DNA of 64,000 nt from assembly GCF_029227915.1 (NCBI RefSeq), contig NC_079881.1, forward strand, positions 5,146,001-5,210,000, read 5' to 3'. Shown here piece after piece: positions 35,801 through 47,300 of the stretch (position 1 is its first letter; every line of letters begins with the position of its first letter). The position numbers and the translations under genes were made by a program. The DNA comes from Hydractinia symbiolongicarpus (lineage: Eukaryota > Cnidaria > Hydrozoa > Anthoathecata > Hydractiniidae). The notes beneath the pieces are model-generated. The model was not told the origin of the DNA. It saw only the letters and a program-made list of their open reading frames with translations, and did no database searches.

Positions 35801-38800
35801 AACACTCGACCGCGACTCAGTGACGTACAAACCTAAATAAGGGGGTAATAGGGTTTAGGGGTAAAAGGAAAAAATTAAAATTCCAAAAAATTGCAGATAG
35901 GGATGTATTATGCCATGGGTAAATCCTTTACCATGTTTGTACTTATATTACCTACTTAAATATATTACATTAAAATAGCAAATTCGATATATCTTTAGCA
36001 ATTCCAAAAATTTTTTCGCGGGCTAACGACTAATACTTTTCATTGCACTGCACGAAAAATGAAAACAAACCACTGCAAGAAAACTAAATGTTCAAGAAAT
36101 TCTACGAAATGCAGTAGAGTAAGAAATGATGGATTTGTGTTTTTATCACATGTTGCAATACAATGTGCTTGCAAACCTGAATGACTAAACACATCAATCA
36201 CGTGATCACAAAAGAATTTTCTGGTTCATGCAATTTCAAAGACAACTTGTAAAATATATCACTGAAAAAAAACTGCAAGAGTTTACCACTTACCCTGGGA
36301 CATTGTTTTACCACAGATATAACGTGAGAGATGGACGGAGGGACGCTAAAAAAATAGCAACACATCACTACACACTGACTAGCCAGTTTAAACCGTAGCG
36401 GATTCCTCTTTGATAAGATCTTTAATAAGATACTGACAATGAAGCCAATAAGTGATGTCACACATTTTGACAAACCATCCTTATTCCGAATTCGGAATAA
36501 TTTCAGCAACACCTTTGTGAAGAGAACATGACACACGTATATCACAAAAATTAACTGTTCTTTTATGGTTTTTTTTATTAAAACAAAGCAATAGCTTGAT
36601 CACGAAAGTTTTTTTGGCAATTTTATCCTATAAGCTTTTAAATGGTTTTGTTAACTTTAGATGCGTGCGTGTCTAACCAAGATGTCTGGATAAGAACTGT
36701 GTCAAATTATCACCTTTTGTTATATTTTGGTAGATGTTTAGAATTAGCAGATATTGATTCAACTTTCTTTTAGAATAAGGAATTTTCATAGAAGAATTTG
36801 ATAAAATTTGAGGAGATTTTTATATTTTGATTTTTTAAATAAAATTATTTGAGGAGATCTTAAAGGTGATGTCAGAAGTGAAGAATAAAGTAAGAGCAAA
36901 CTGGGGAATTTTAGGGAAGCCTTTTAAAATTTAGAAGAATTGAGGAGTTTTGATGAGGCTCTTTAAAATAAGGAGAATTGATGAGTTTTGATGAGGCTTT
37001 TTAAAATGAGGAGAATTGATGAGTTTTGATGAGGCTTTTTAAAATGAGGAGAATTGAGGAGTTTTGAGGAGGCTTTTTAAAATGAGGAGAATTGAGGAGT
37101 TTTGAGGAGGCTTTTTGAAACTGAAAACAATTAAGGAGTTCTGAGGACACCTAAAAATTGAGATGAATTTAAGAGTTTTGAGGAGGCTTCAAACTTGAGA
37201 AGAATTGAAAAGTTTTAAGAAGTCCTGACAACATACCGATTTACTACTTTGGAAGAAGTCGTCAAACCTTCTATACAGTTCCAATAGTCTCGATCAGCCA
37301 ATCTAATAACACCAAGCCCGCCTATAAGAGAGATTTTAAATTAAGAAACTCAGACACACTGATATACATTCGTTTCTTTATGTAAAAAATCAAATATTCC
37401 AACCTTGTTAAAATTAAAAAAAATTACTAAACAATTTGGCTGGAGCAACGAAGTAGTTAAAATAGTAAATAAATACAATCTTTTTTAAAATCAACTTAAT
37501 ATTTAGTCAAATCTCAACATGCTTATTTTTTAGTCAATATCCAGATTTGAAGTGGTTTAATCGGTGCTTAATTGTATTCACCTAATTTTCGTAATTTATG
37601 TAAGAAAATAGAGTAACAAATTATATTCTTAGTTCTGTACAAATACCGAACTGAAGTTCGTTAATATTTTTCATATCCAGTTCAGTTTTTTTTTGTAGCA
37701 GAGTAACAAAAAATCATTTTTTTATAAAGAAAGAGTGTAGCTATTAATTAACATGGCCGAATTAAAATTCTAAAAGTAAGATTTGAAAGAGAACAGCGTC
37801 TGCAAATTGCCAAAAATAAAAAGATATCCGATTTAGAAAACACAGATACTGCCGAACGCGTAACAACTTTCCAAAAAACATTCCATTGATTTTTTTTACT
37901 AATTGAAATTATTGTTATTGGGTGACATATCAATATATATATACAATACATACATATATATCAAGCCTCTTTGAAATTTAGTTTAATTACGCTTAAACTT
38001 CCTTCAAACCGTCTCAAAATTTTAATTCTATTTGACTATTCCTCCTTACAAAATATTGTTATTGTCCAGAAAAGAATAAACTCAGTCATACATGATTCTC
38101 TCTAAAATCTTTGAGAAACAGGGGGCAGTATTGAAATTGGTCTGTAATTAGATACTTTATAAACATCTCCTACTTTACAACTCTACTCAGGTGACTTATG
38201 GTGCGACCCTATAAAGTTCGTGTAGAGATAATGAAATCGTCATTGCAGCATGAGGTGTTGGTGTGTTTAGGTTTACTATGTTAACAAAGCTGCACGACGC
38301 AGCAAAATGCTGTTTTCCGCGTTTCACGTACTGCTGAGTTGCCAGAACGTGCTTTTCTCGAGTTTTTATAAATTGAGTGTTGTTCACTATAGGTATTATT
38401 AACTGACTGTCGGAACTGAAGCTTAACCAACACTGATACGCGAGCAGACGAAATGAGCAACACGCATACTTACGTTTTAAACCCTGTCTCAAGATGGCTT
38501 CCAGTGACTGACAGAATGCTGGCAACACTTCACTTGAATCTGTTATTACGTCTTCATGTTCCTGAAGTGTCGATGTAGCAGCTGAAAGTAAAAAAAAATC
38601 ATCAGTTCGATGAAGAACAATGCTTAACATCAAAAACATTAAAACCTTACACAGTTAAATGTTAGAAAACTATCGCTAACTCTTGCCAGAGTGTAGTGAG
38701 ATCATTCTAAATTCTCTGATAAAGAATTTTCATTGTTAATAGCACTATAAATAAACTAGTCTTTTGATAGCTTATTAAAACAATGAAAATATCATCGTCA

Positions 38801-39576
38801 ACATGTACCGTAGTTAGAGGTGGGCAGTGAAGCAAGGAGATCTTTATCGTTTAGAAAGGAATGATATGAGACGGACCAGGTGGTAGCTATGTAACATCAT
38901 TTTGTAAGACAGAGAGAGAAAGTTCAAATGAGCTACGAAACAGACAAGTATTTTTAGTTTTAAACATATTATTTAAATAAAAAAGATTGAGTTAGTTGAG
39001 AAATTTGATAATCAGTTCCTTAGACAAAGCTCTAAGATAGATCGAGAAAGACTTGGCAAGAGATAATAAAGACAGATTTGATGCAGAGGGGTTTGAGTTT
39101 AGAAATAATATAATCTAGATCAGATTGAAAGGTCATTAATACACCACGCTCAACTCATGCTAGGGATGGTAACCCAAGAACACAATATCGTTAGTAGGAC
39201 TGGGACATAAAAAATTTAACAGAAAAAGAACATGTTTTTCTTTGAAGAAAGTTTAATGCAGTAACAACATATGTCAAAGTTTTTTTTTCGTTTTATTTTT
39301 TATTTTTGTCAAACTGCCCATGCGCTAACAAATAAACTCGCGAACTATTTGCGCTACAGCGGAAAATGGAATCAAATGGAACTAAGGCTAAACAAAGTCT
39401 AGGTTACGCAGAGGGTCTTCGAAGCGTGACGAAACTCTCCTCTGATTGGTGAATAATTCTGGATAGTGAAAACATTTCTAACAATTAATGCAGGGTTGAG
39501 TTAAAAATTCCCTGATAAGGAATTTTCATTGTTAATAGCACTAACAAACTACTCGTTGGATAGCTGATAAAAACAA

Positions 39577-39609
<33 letters not shown>

Positions 39610-39732
39610 AAGCAACATTTTGCAACTTGACTAATCGCTTTTAAATAATTAATTAAGAAAAATGTATTATTGTAATGAGACCTTACCACTGAATCTATCA
39701 AGCAAGATGCTTCTTTCTGTGTAAAAAGACAT
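29812..39732 (-). CDS. RUN-domain protein with C-terminal PTB/PID-like domain (many exons)
   Basis: Exons, 5' to 3' on minus: 39732-39687 (ATG), 38581-38474, 37321-37237, 36345-36294, 35832-35725, 35629-35584, 34509-34426, 34007-33949, 33699-33664, 33411-33359, 33161-33149, 32513-32385, 32232-32179, 31543-31481, 30945-30886, 30519-30437, [unresolved], 30165-30098, 30020-29996, 29846-29812. Phases agree throughout except across the unresolved gap. The start MSFYTERSILLDRF leads into a RUN domain: LPAFCQSLEAILRQGLK, DRDYWNCIEGL, SLSRGRVFLRLAL, CSFLDETWLIP. RUN domains bind small GTPases or motor adaptors. A linker follows (VQPGDCLDELHG, GFRRFIEDLQLCAQ). Then comes a PTB-like run: GVKKLLQSEYKS, RLKLQLMERDIVLTKEDGE, RYSYTETSSCAVYDTDPSFF, and the final helix SKKIIEGIGKGFDRTVYCV. 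Without the last splice, the 30945 exon reads through to a stop at 30862, giving a 339-aa RUN-only form. I do not recognise the orthologue. Confidence 0.78.
30250..30460. repeat. 111-bp tandem duplication across a PTB-domain exon border
   Basis: About 30460-30367 and 30345-30250 are diverged copies (offset 111 bp on the shared ACAGAAGTAG block). The duplicated unit spans the 3' end and donor of exon 30519-30437 and the following acceptor plus GAACACCATT segment. In the downstream copy the donor GGTAAG has become GGTTAT. Confidence 0.75.
32058..32087. repeat. (AAAC)n microsatellite
   Basis: Seven or so AAAC units in an intron of the RUN gene. Confidence 0.85.
32715..32842. repeat. G-rich ~20-bp minisatellite
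   Basis: Five to six copies of GTGCGTATAGAACAGGGGA with AGAG and GGGG variants, in the intron between RUN-gene exons 33161-33149 and 32513-32385. The plus strand carries the purine/G-rich side, with several runs of four or more G. Confidence 0.9.
33149..33161 (-). CDS. 13-nt microexon of the RUN-PTB gene
   Basis: Thirteen bases, GTATACAAGAGAG, lie between acceptor TTTACTCTAG and donor GTGAGC. It joins a phase-2 upstream exon (..MTL, leftover TT) to a phase-0 downstream exon (NDVQPGD), adding Leu-Tyr-Thr-Arg-Glu. Without it the flanking exons are out of frame. Confidence 0.75.
33440..33575 (-). mobile_element. ACTAGT-type short element (MITE/Helitron-like)
   Basis: Read on the minus strand it begins ACTAGTCAGTGGCTCGTGG, continues through GTCTCGCTACTGCGG, and ends ACAGACAGACGTATACGGGT + ATTATA. 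The same start and end modules appear near 10600-10770 and 56200-56310, with related starts at 520-600. It has no coding capacity. Lies in a RUN-gene intron. Confidence 0.6.
33715..33920. repeat. Cryptically simple GACAAC/AACAAT purine-rich tract
   Basis: About 200 bp made almost only of GAC, AAC, AAT and ACA triplets on the plus strand. It gives long spurious valine-rich ORFs on the minus strand. Intronic. Confidence 0.8.
34226..34277. repeat. Tandem pair of identical palindromes
   Basis: ACAAGCTCGTGAGCTTGT (8-bp arms around GT) occurs twice, in the context TTAACAAGCTCGTGAGCTTG then TATTAATTAACAAGCTC. Each copy can form a hairpin. Intronic in the RUN gene. Confidence 0.9.
36925..37190. repeat. 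38-bp tandem repeat
   Basis: About six units of the form GGAGAATTGATGAGTTTTGA + TGAGGCTTTTTAAAATGA, exact period 38 between 36971 and 37009, diverging at both ends. Intronic, immediately 3' (gene sense 5' side reversed) of RUN exon 37321-37237. Confidence 0.9.
39577..39609. repeat. (AAC)n microsatellite
   Basis: About eleven AAC units just downstream (gene sense) of the first coding exon of the RUN gene. Confidence 0.95.
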
Positions 39733-40772
39733 ACTGGAACGGTACCCGACCACACCAAAAGAGTTATAATTACGAATTCAGTTTGACCATAATAGCCAGA
39801 AATTTTTAAGCAAATTCAAATTACTCTTATTTAAAAGAAAACTTCACAAAAGAAAAGTTTTTATTGCATGTTTAAAAAAAACAGAGCTCATAATGGGTAC
39901 AAATTCTCTAAGTTGAGCAGCATGCATAATTTATGAAAACTCATGTTAACATTCTCCCTAATTATGCAACTCAAGTCTGCATAAATTATTAACAGCCACT
40001 TCCATTTTGTAAAACCTATAACGCTAATTCATTCAAGCCAGAAATAGACCTGAAATAAGTTTGACAGATTTCTTTTTTTATATAGCTTCTAAAAAAACTA
40101 TATTTTTCTCACTTTAGTACTGACATCTGGTTCGAAAGAATATCTTAAAAAGAACATATTTTTTATAGTAAAAGTTATGAAAGAATATAAAGAGAAATTC
40201 CACTGTGAATTCTTATTTTACATAGTACCGTACTACTTACAGCAAAGTACGGCACAAAAACAAAACAAAAAATCATAGATATTTATAGACTCATACTATA
40301 GGTCATAGTCTGCAAGATCATGTGTGCTTAATATAAATCATAGAAGATTGGAATCAAGCAATGCATATCAAAATTCAGAATCCATCCAACCATTTTAAAC
40401 AGATCCTACGATGGGTAGGCGGTAAAAGATAGGGGAAAGTGGTGTAGACTAAATCCTTTTTTTTAGTCATTTCCCCAAGGTGCTACTTACGTTGTAGGAC
40501 TTGCAATCAACTATTAATTGAGTTGAAGACTTTGTCTAACGTTTTAAAAAATTGCTGATGGATTTTACAGACTTTTCTCTTTCATATTTTCTTAAACTAC
40601 TGGTGTAAACAACATAGAACTCTTTAAACGCTACGGCCGTGGTCACGTTCTTTCTAACACACTGCTTTCTGTACTGAATAAAAACATTGAAATTTCACCA
40701 TGAAAAGTGGTTATTTGCCACATGATCTGTTTAAATCACCCATCATAATAAAAATGAACATAGAGGCATATT

Positions 40773-40812
40773 GACAGATCACATGGCAGATCACATGACA
40801 GATCACATGACA
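40773..40812. repeat. 12-bp tandem triplet
   Basis: Three copies of CAGATCACATGA-type sequence in a row. Confidence 0.85.
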
Positions 40813-41159
40813 AATAACCTGAACATGGATGAACTTTCTTGATTTTTCCATAAATAATTTTTCACAAAACCAGTTTTTCTTCCAAACATAGTAATACACT
40901 GCTGACACTTGATACCATGGTTTTACATTAAATCAAATCTTTATAGCAAACATGAAAGTATCATTTTTTCTTCTGCTCTTTCTCTCTCTCTTTCTTACCC
41001 ATTATAACAAATCAAAACAAAAAAGAAAGAACTAAATAAAAATTCGCAAATTCAACTAATAAAAGTGCTCAAGATTTCCCAAAGTTCCTTTCGTAAAAGG
41101 TTTTTCTGGGAATATAACAGACAAAAATTTTATTCTCCATTTTCTCCTTCTATACGTTT

Positions 41160-41396
41160 CAATGTATGAGGCCTAAAATACATGTTGTCAAAGTATAAGG
41201 CCCAGAACACATGTTCTCAAAGTATAAGGCCTAGAATACATGTTGTCAATGTATAAGGCCTAGAAAACATTTTCTCTAAGTATAAGGCCTAGAATACATG
41301 TTGTCAATGTATAAGGCTTAGAATACATGTTGTCAATGTATAAGGCCTAGAATCCATGTTCTCAAAGTATAAGGCCTAGAATACATGTTCTAAATC
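41160..41396. repeat. 29-bp minisatellite
   Basis: About eight copies of GTATAAGGCCTAGAATACAT + GTTGTCAAT with few substitutions. Non-coding, in the RUN-PICK1 intergenic region. Confidence 0.92.
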
Positions 41397-43245
41397 AGTC
41401 CTAATAACTTTAAAATTTCAAAGTAAGCTATTTTTTGTGACTTCGAGAATCATAAAACATTAAAAATTTACTTTCCTAACACAGGAGTGAAAATCTACAA
41501 GATTGGTGTAGTATAAGAAAACATACTGCAGTATAAAATCAATCCCTACCATCGTCAGTGTTGTTGTTCATAGTTTTTCAGCAAAACAACTTTCTAACTT
41601 CTTCATAGCCACAAAATTAAAATTATTAATTAAAATAATCTAAACATAAAAACAAAAATTAGTTAGAATAAAAAAACCCCAGCTTTCCTCATTTACCATA
41701 ATTACTGGATTAAAGATAAAAACAAAGGATGGCTTTTAAAAGAATATCGGAGTACATGAAAAAAATGAGGAGAGTTGTGTAATCGTGTAAAATGGCCGTT
41801 AAAATTTTGATCAAATTATAAAATAGCCTCGTGAATCTGGTTTAGTATTGTCTTACTTGAAAATGACAGTTAATATCTAAGAAAATGTATTGATGAGTTT
41901 ATACTAATATCAGATAAAATTCATAGAAGATAATAATAGTATCTCTGCACCGCCATTACTGACACTTCATGGTGGGTTGAATAAGTTGGTTAATCTTATC
42001 ATATAGAAAATTGTTTTTGCTAGGCAATTGCTATATAAATGGTCTAACATTATTCGTTAATAAAAATCATTGAGTTGCTGTGGATTTAAAGACGTTTGAC
42101 TTTACAGAATTATTCCGTTTATGGCATGGTAACCTAACTTAACTGATTACAAGATGTCGACAAAGAAAATAAAAATGCAGTCAATGGAATAAAAACAAAA
42201 CAGCAGAAGTTATCTATGAATAAATATAATTTTACCTCAATAAATATAATTTTTTACATAATTCTCGTACATACTATTGAAAATGTGACTCAGTCCAAGA
42301 TTATTCTATAACCTCTTTAAAAATGTAAATCTTTACAAGAGTAAAAATAGTTCATCATTAGTTTATACACATATTGCTTGCAAAAAATGTTTATTTGTTG
42401 TTTTATATTCACCAAAGCAAACAAGAAAACAAAAAATTCGAAAAATTATTCACACATGTAAACAGATGTTCCCACCAATCCTGATATATTTATATTCTTA
42501 ATAAAAATTATTAATTATAAATTACATCTGATATTGTTTTGATATCGGTGAGAAAATAAAGATAAATATCTTGTCTTGAGCACATAAAAGCACTTATTGA
42601 AGCCACATATTGATAAAATGTCACAATAGTGGCATAAACAAGAAGCAAGAATACGATAAGAAACTAACTGTCTTGGTTTTGTCAATATTTTTAAACATGT
42701 TGGATAAAAATTTGCCAAAACCAAATTAAATCTTTTAAGAAGTGTTACCAACAAAAAAAAGTTAAAAAAATCCCTGCGTCACTTTCTGTTCTGTTCTTTA
42801 TTTGTAGGAAATGAATATTTGCATTTGTTATTCATTTGTTATTTAAACAAAGAGCAACCTAACGATTTTTCTTTTTTGACAACTTCGACCACTGTAAACC
42901 GTAAACCCGCACCGTGGAATTTCTTCTCTTGATAAATAAAAAACAAAAACTCAATTCCTGAAGACCTAACATTTTTTTAACAATCTCTTAGAAATAAAGT
43001 TTCATAAGAGTGTGGATTAAAAAGGACAGGAAAATATTGACTAAAAAAACATTATCCCTTACGTAGTTATTAAAAAGAATGCATTTTGAATTTTACTGTC
43101 AACAAGTGAACGAAGAATAAAAAAACAGACTACATCTATCAACGTTCCATAATTCAGTCTTTTACAAAAGTAGTGATGTGACGAATAATACACGTAACAT
43201 TGATCGCACAACATCACGCCAAACATGCCTGTCCCCTGTTTTCCT

Positions 43246-44326
43246 CTACTTATCCAATGTTGACCCAAGTGAACCGCTACACAAGTCTACTTCAATCGGA
43301 AAAACATTAGCTTTGTCCAATTCTGTTTCACATTCATTATGGAACATTGTCATGGCTTCTAAAAATCTTTGCAGCTGATACACAAGATCTTGTACTGAAA
43401 TGAAGAATAAAGGAGTTGTGAATACAACTATCTGGTTTTAACGGAACTTGACTAATAAAAGTGCACGGTAATATCACCAATTATAACACCAAATTTTACA
43501 GAAAAGTAAGTAAAAGAACATCATTTTATTTTCTATGCATGTTCCCAAAAACCTATTTCGTTGTTAAAAAATTCACAAAAAGAGGCCTATTTTAAAGGTA
43601 AATGAAAAGTTGAACTGAAATTTCTCTCCTTACCATGCTTATTATCGAGCAGTTCCAACTTGACAAGTACGTCAGATCGAAGCTTCGCAAATCTTTCTCG
43701 AGCTAGCTGTCTGCAACGTAACACAATCCTTAAACATAAATGAAGAATTAATCAAAAGAGTATGATCAGACATTTGTATGGTGTTCACTCACAAAAGTCT
43801 TTATGTGCTCCTACCTATAATCATAATTACCAGTTTCAACTCGGTACAGAGATTCATGTAAAGCCTAAAAACACAGGTCTAATATAAACAAATGGTTGTT
43901 TTGTTTAAAATGACAGATAACAAACAGAAATAATCCTAATGAAAGTATATCATCAATTATCATAGCTCAGTTTAATAAAAGAAAAGTATTTAATTTTAAA
44001 GCATGCAAAATCACACAGAATATGTAAATGTATTTTTGACATTTCGAGAGTATCCTGAAGCCTTTTGAAACCAAGAAAAAAATCTTATCAAGATTTCTAC
44101 CTAAGATGAAATAAACCATGATAATGAACTTGTCATTATGTACCAATGAGCTAGAAAAAACTGTTGTCTGTATGTAAGTCATATTCAAACTGTAAGGGAA
44201 TGCAATAACCCTGTAATAAAAATTGTAATAAGTTTAATATTTCTGGAAAATAGGTAGCTGCCTTATTTAAACACAAAGCACTATTTTTATGAGGGGGAAA
44301 ATTATTTCTATTATTAAAGTCATTAT

Positions 44327-44366
<40 letters not shown>

Positions 44367-47300
44367 GGAGATTTTCTAAGGTCCTATACAATGAGGTGCT
44401 TGAACAAATAATGAACCCTAAACAATAATAAACAGTTTCTGGTCGCTTTAACCCTAGCGACCAAAGCGTTTATCAGATCTCCTTTTGCCATAGAGAAGTA
44501 ACAAAAGTTTATCACGTTTTCGCTATCTTTATTATGACCCTAAAGACAATTACTCTCGATCTCAGCAAACACCCTATGCAATTTATGTGTATGCTTACCA
44601 CTCATCTGCAAATCAACATTGTGGAAACGCAAATAAATTGTTGTTATTTCCTTGTGATTTTAAGACATCTTTTACATAAAGTTTCATTGTAGGTTCATGC
44701 AAAGGCTACTTAAGTGAGGCTGTTTTGCAGTTAATTACAAAACAAATCAACTATGGTTGGGCCAATACTGACTGCTCAATCCGTCTAGTAATGTATTGTT
44801 GTTATTAACATACTGACTTATCTGATCAATGAAGTGTTTAACAAAGCCAGGTTGGATGAGTAGTTTTTATAAAAATCAGTACAATCATTGGTAGGTACTT
44901 ACTGTTAATGTTTAATATTGTGATTTTCTTTGTTTTTATAGTACTCTAGACAATAGAACATTGTGGAGGTGCAAAGGGGAAGCAAAAATATAAAGACCAA
45001 CTGGTAATATCCTATATATCTCTTTAACAATGGTAGTAGAACTGGCAACGTTTATCCACTGCCCAAGTGTAATTGGATTACTGAGGTATTTATATTGACT
45101 CTTTTGACGATTATGCATCATGGAAGAATGATGTTGAAGTTTGGCAATACTTCACAAAGGAAGAACCTAAACATCAAGGGCCTACTGTATATCTGTCATT
45201 GAAAGGCAAAGCTCGGGAAGCAGTTCGTGCCATATCAGTTAATGACCTGAAAGGAGATGATGGTGTCCAAATGACGAGACAACTCGTGCATATCATGCAT
45301 TCAAAGAGTTTGTAGAGTATAGGACGAGTAATGGAGGGAATTTTTTAACCTATACTGTGGAATATGAAAAACGATATTGTGAAGTGAAGCGGTACAAGCT
45401 AGAATTACCGTCGGGTGTGCAAGCGCTTTTCTTACTGCAAGCTGCAAATTTATCTACTGATTTAGAGAAACTGACGAGAGCTACTGCCAAGTTAGAGTAC
45501 ATGGATATGAAAGACAAACTACAGAAAGTATTTGGTGACTCGTTTAAAGACAGCTCTGAGGTGGTTCCTGTGAAGCAAGAAGAAGCTTACTATACTTATG
45601 GCAAGGACAAGTATTGTAATGGAAAACAAGGCAGGAGAAATTATTCCTGTGGAAGCAGTTTCTGGAAGTCAAAGAAAAGGAGTACAGCAAATACATCTGG
45701 TAACCCAGTTGATTCTGAAGGCAATGTTTTACGATGTCATCATTGTGAGTCAACAAAACATTTCGTTGGAAATTGTCCTCATCGCGAGAAAGTGGTGAAA
45801 GAAAGTAATATGACTGTTCATATTACACTGGTGACTGGGAAAGGTAGTGGAAGTATGGTGTTAGAAATGCTGGAAAAAGGTATCCTTAACAGTGCTTGCA
45901 CAAAGAGTGTGGCTGGATCAGTGTGGATTGATAAGTTTGTTAACATGTTGAGTGAAAAAGATCGACAAAAGGTTCATCAAAGTACTGTTTCAAGTGAGTC
46001 GCTGTTTCGTTTTAGTGATGGTGTGGAGAGCCGTAGCTTCAAATGTATGAAAATTCCAGTATTTTTTGGTGGAAAAAAGTGGAAAATTATGAGAAAGTTG
46101 ATGTTGTGAGTAATGAGATTCCATTGCTTACAAGTAAACCTACGATGAAGTCCTTGTGTATGAAAATTGATTCTGAAAATGATTCTGCGATGATTGATAG
46201 TAAAAAGCTTGATCTTCAGTGTAGCTCATCAGGACATTATTTTTTGTCATTGACAGAGTTAGCTCATGAAACTGTAAAGTTGTTTTTCAACATGTTGACC
46301 TTACCTAAAGAAGAAAAGAAGAAGAAGGCAATAAAACTTCAATGTCAATTATGTCATGCGTCAAAAGAAAAGTGAATGCAGTGACAAAAAAGAAAAGTGG
46401 ATGCAGTAACAAAGAATTTTTTTGTGTGATTGATGATTGTTGTTCTTCTTGTAAGTTCTGTGAGCTTTATAAAAAACCTTACTCTAATCCTGTTGTCTGT
46501 ATGGATTTGAAAGAGCTGGAAAAAGGAAAGTTGTGGCTCCTTCATCTTGTTGATGCTGGTACTCGATACACAGCTGCATGTTTGATTAATACGAAGAAGA
46601 AGTTGTGGTATGCAGGATATTTCAATTATGGATAGCTTATTTTGGAGCACCTAGAAAGTTTCATAATGATTGTGGAGGGGAATTTTGTAATGCAGTTATG
46701 AATGAGAAGTTAGGTGTCGAGATTAACACAACACCAGGTGAATCACCTTTCAGTAACGGCATTGTAGAGAGAAAAAATAAAGTGCTCTATGAATTAATGA
46801 CGAAAACCAAAGATGTTAAATGCCATATGGATACTGCTTTGGCATGGGCAGCTTCGGCGAAAAATGGGCTTCAAAATCAGGGAAGATTTTCTTCAAATCA
46901 GCTTGTTTTCGGCACCAACGTGAATTTACCTTCCGTAATATCTCACTCACCTCCTGCTTTAAAATTAACTACTTCCAGTGAAATTGTGAGACGAAATCTT
47001 AATGCTCTTCATTCAGCTCGTGAAAATTTTATTAAAGCAGAATCAAGTAACACCATTTGCAGTGCTCTAAGACACAATGCACGCACTTTTCCAGAGGAAA
47101 TTACACAAATGGCGAAAAGGCTTTCTACAGGCACAAGAATACAAAGAATTGGAAAGGTCCTGGAACAGTTCTTGGTAAAGAAGGCAATTTTGTGTTAATA
47201 CGTCGTGGTAGTTCCTTTTACAGATGCCATCCTTGCCAAGCTGGTGATGCCTCTGATGTTGATGACGAAGCAGAGAGAGTAGTTGGCAATGTTGAAGGCG

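Larger units (their letters stand above)
39733..43245. other. Intergenic between RUN gene and PICK1
   Basis: No further exon was recognised. It should contain the PICK1 3' UTR (right) and the RUN-gene promoter (left), plus two minisatellites. An acidic-tail exon for PICK1 was looked for here and not found. Confidence 0.4.
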
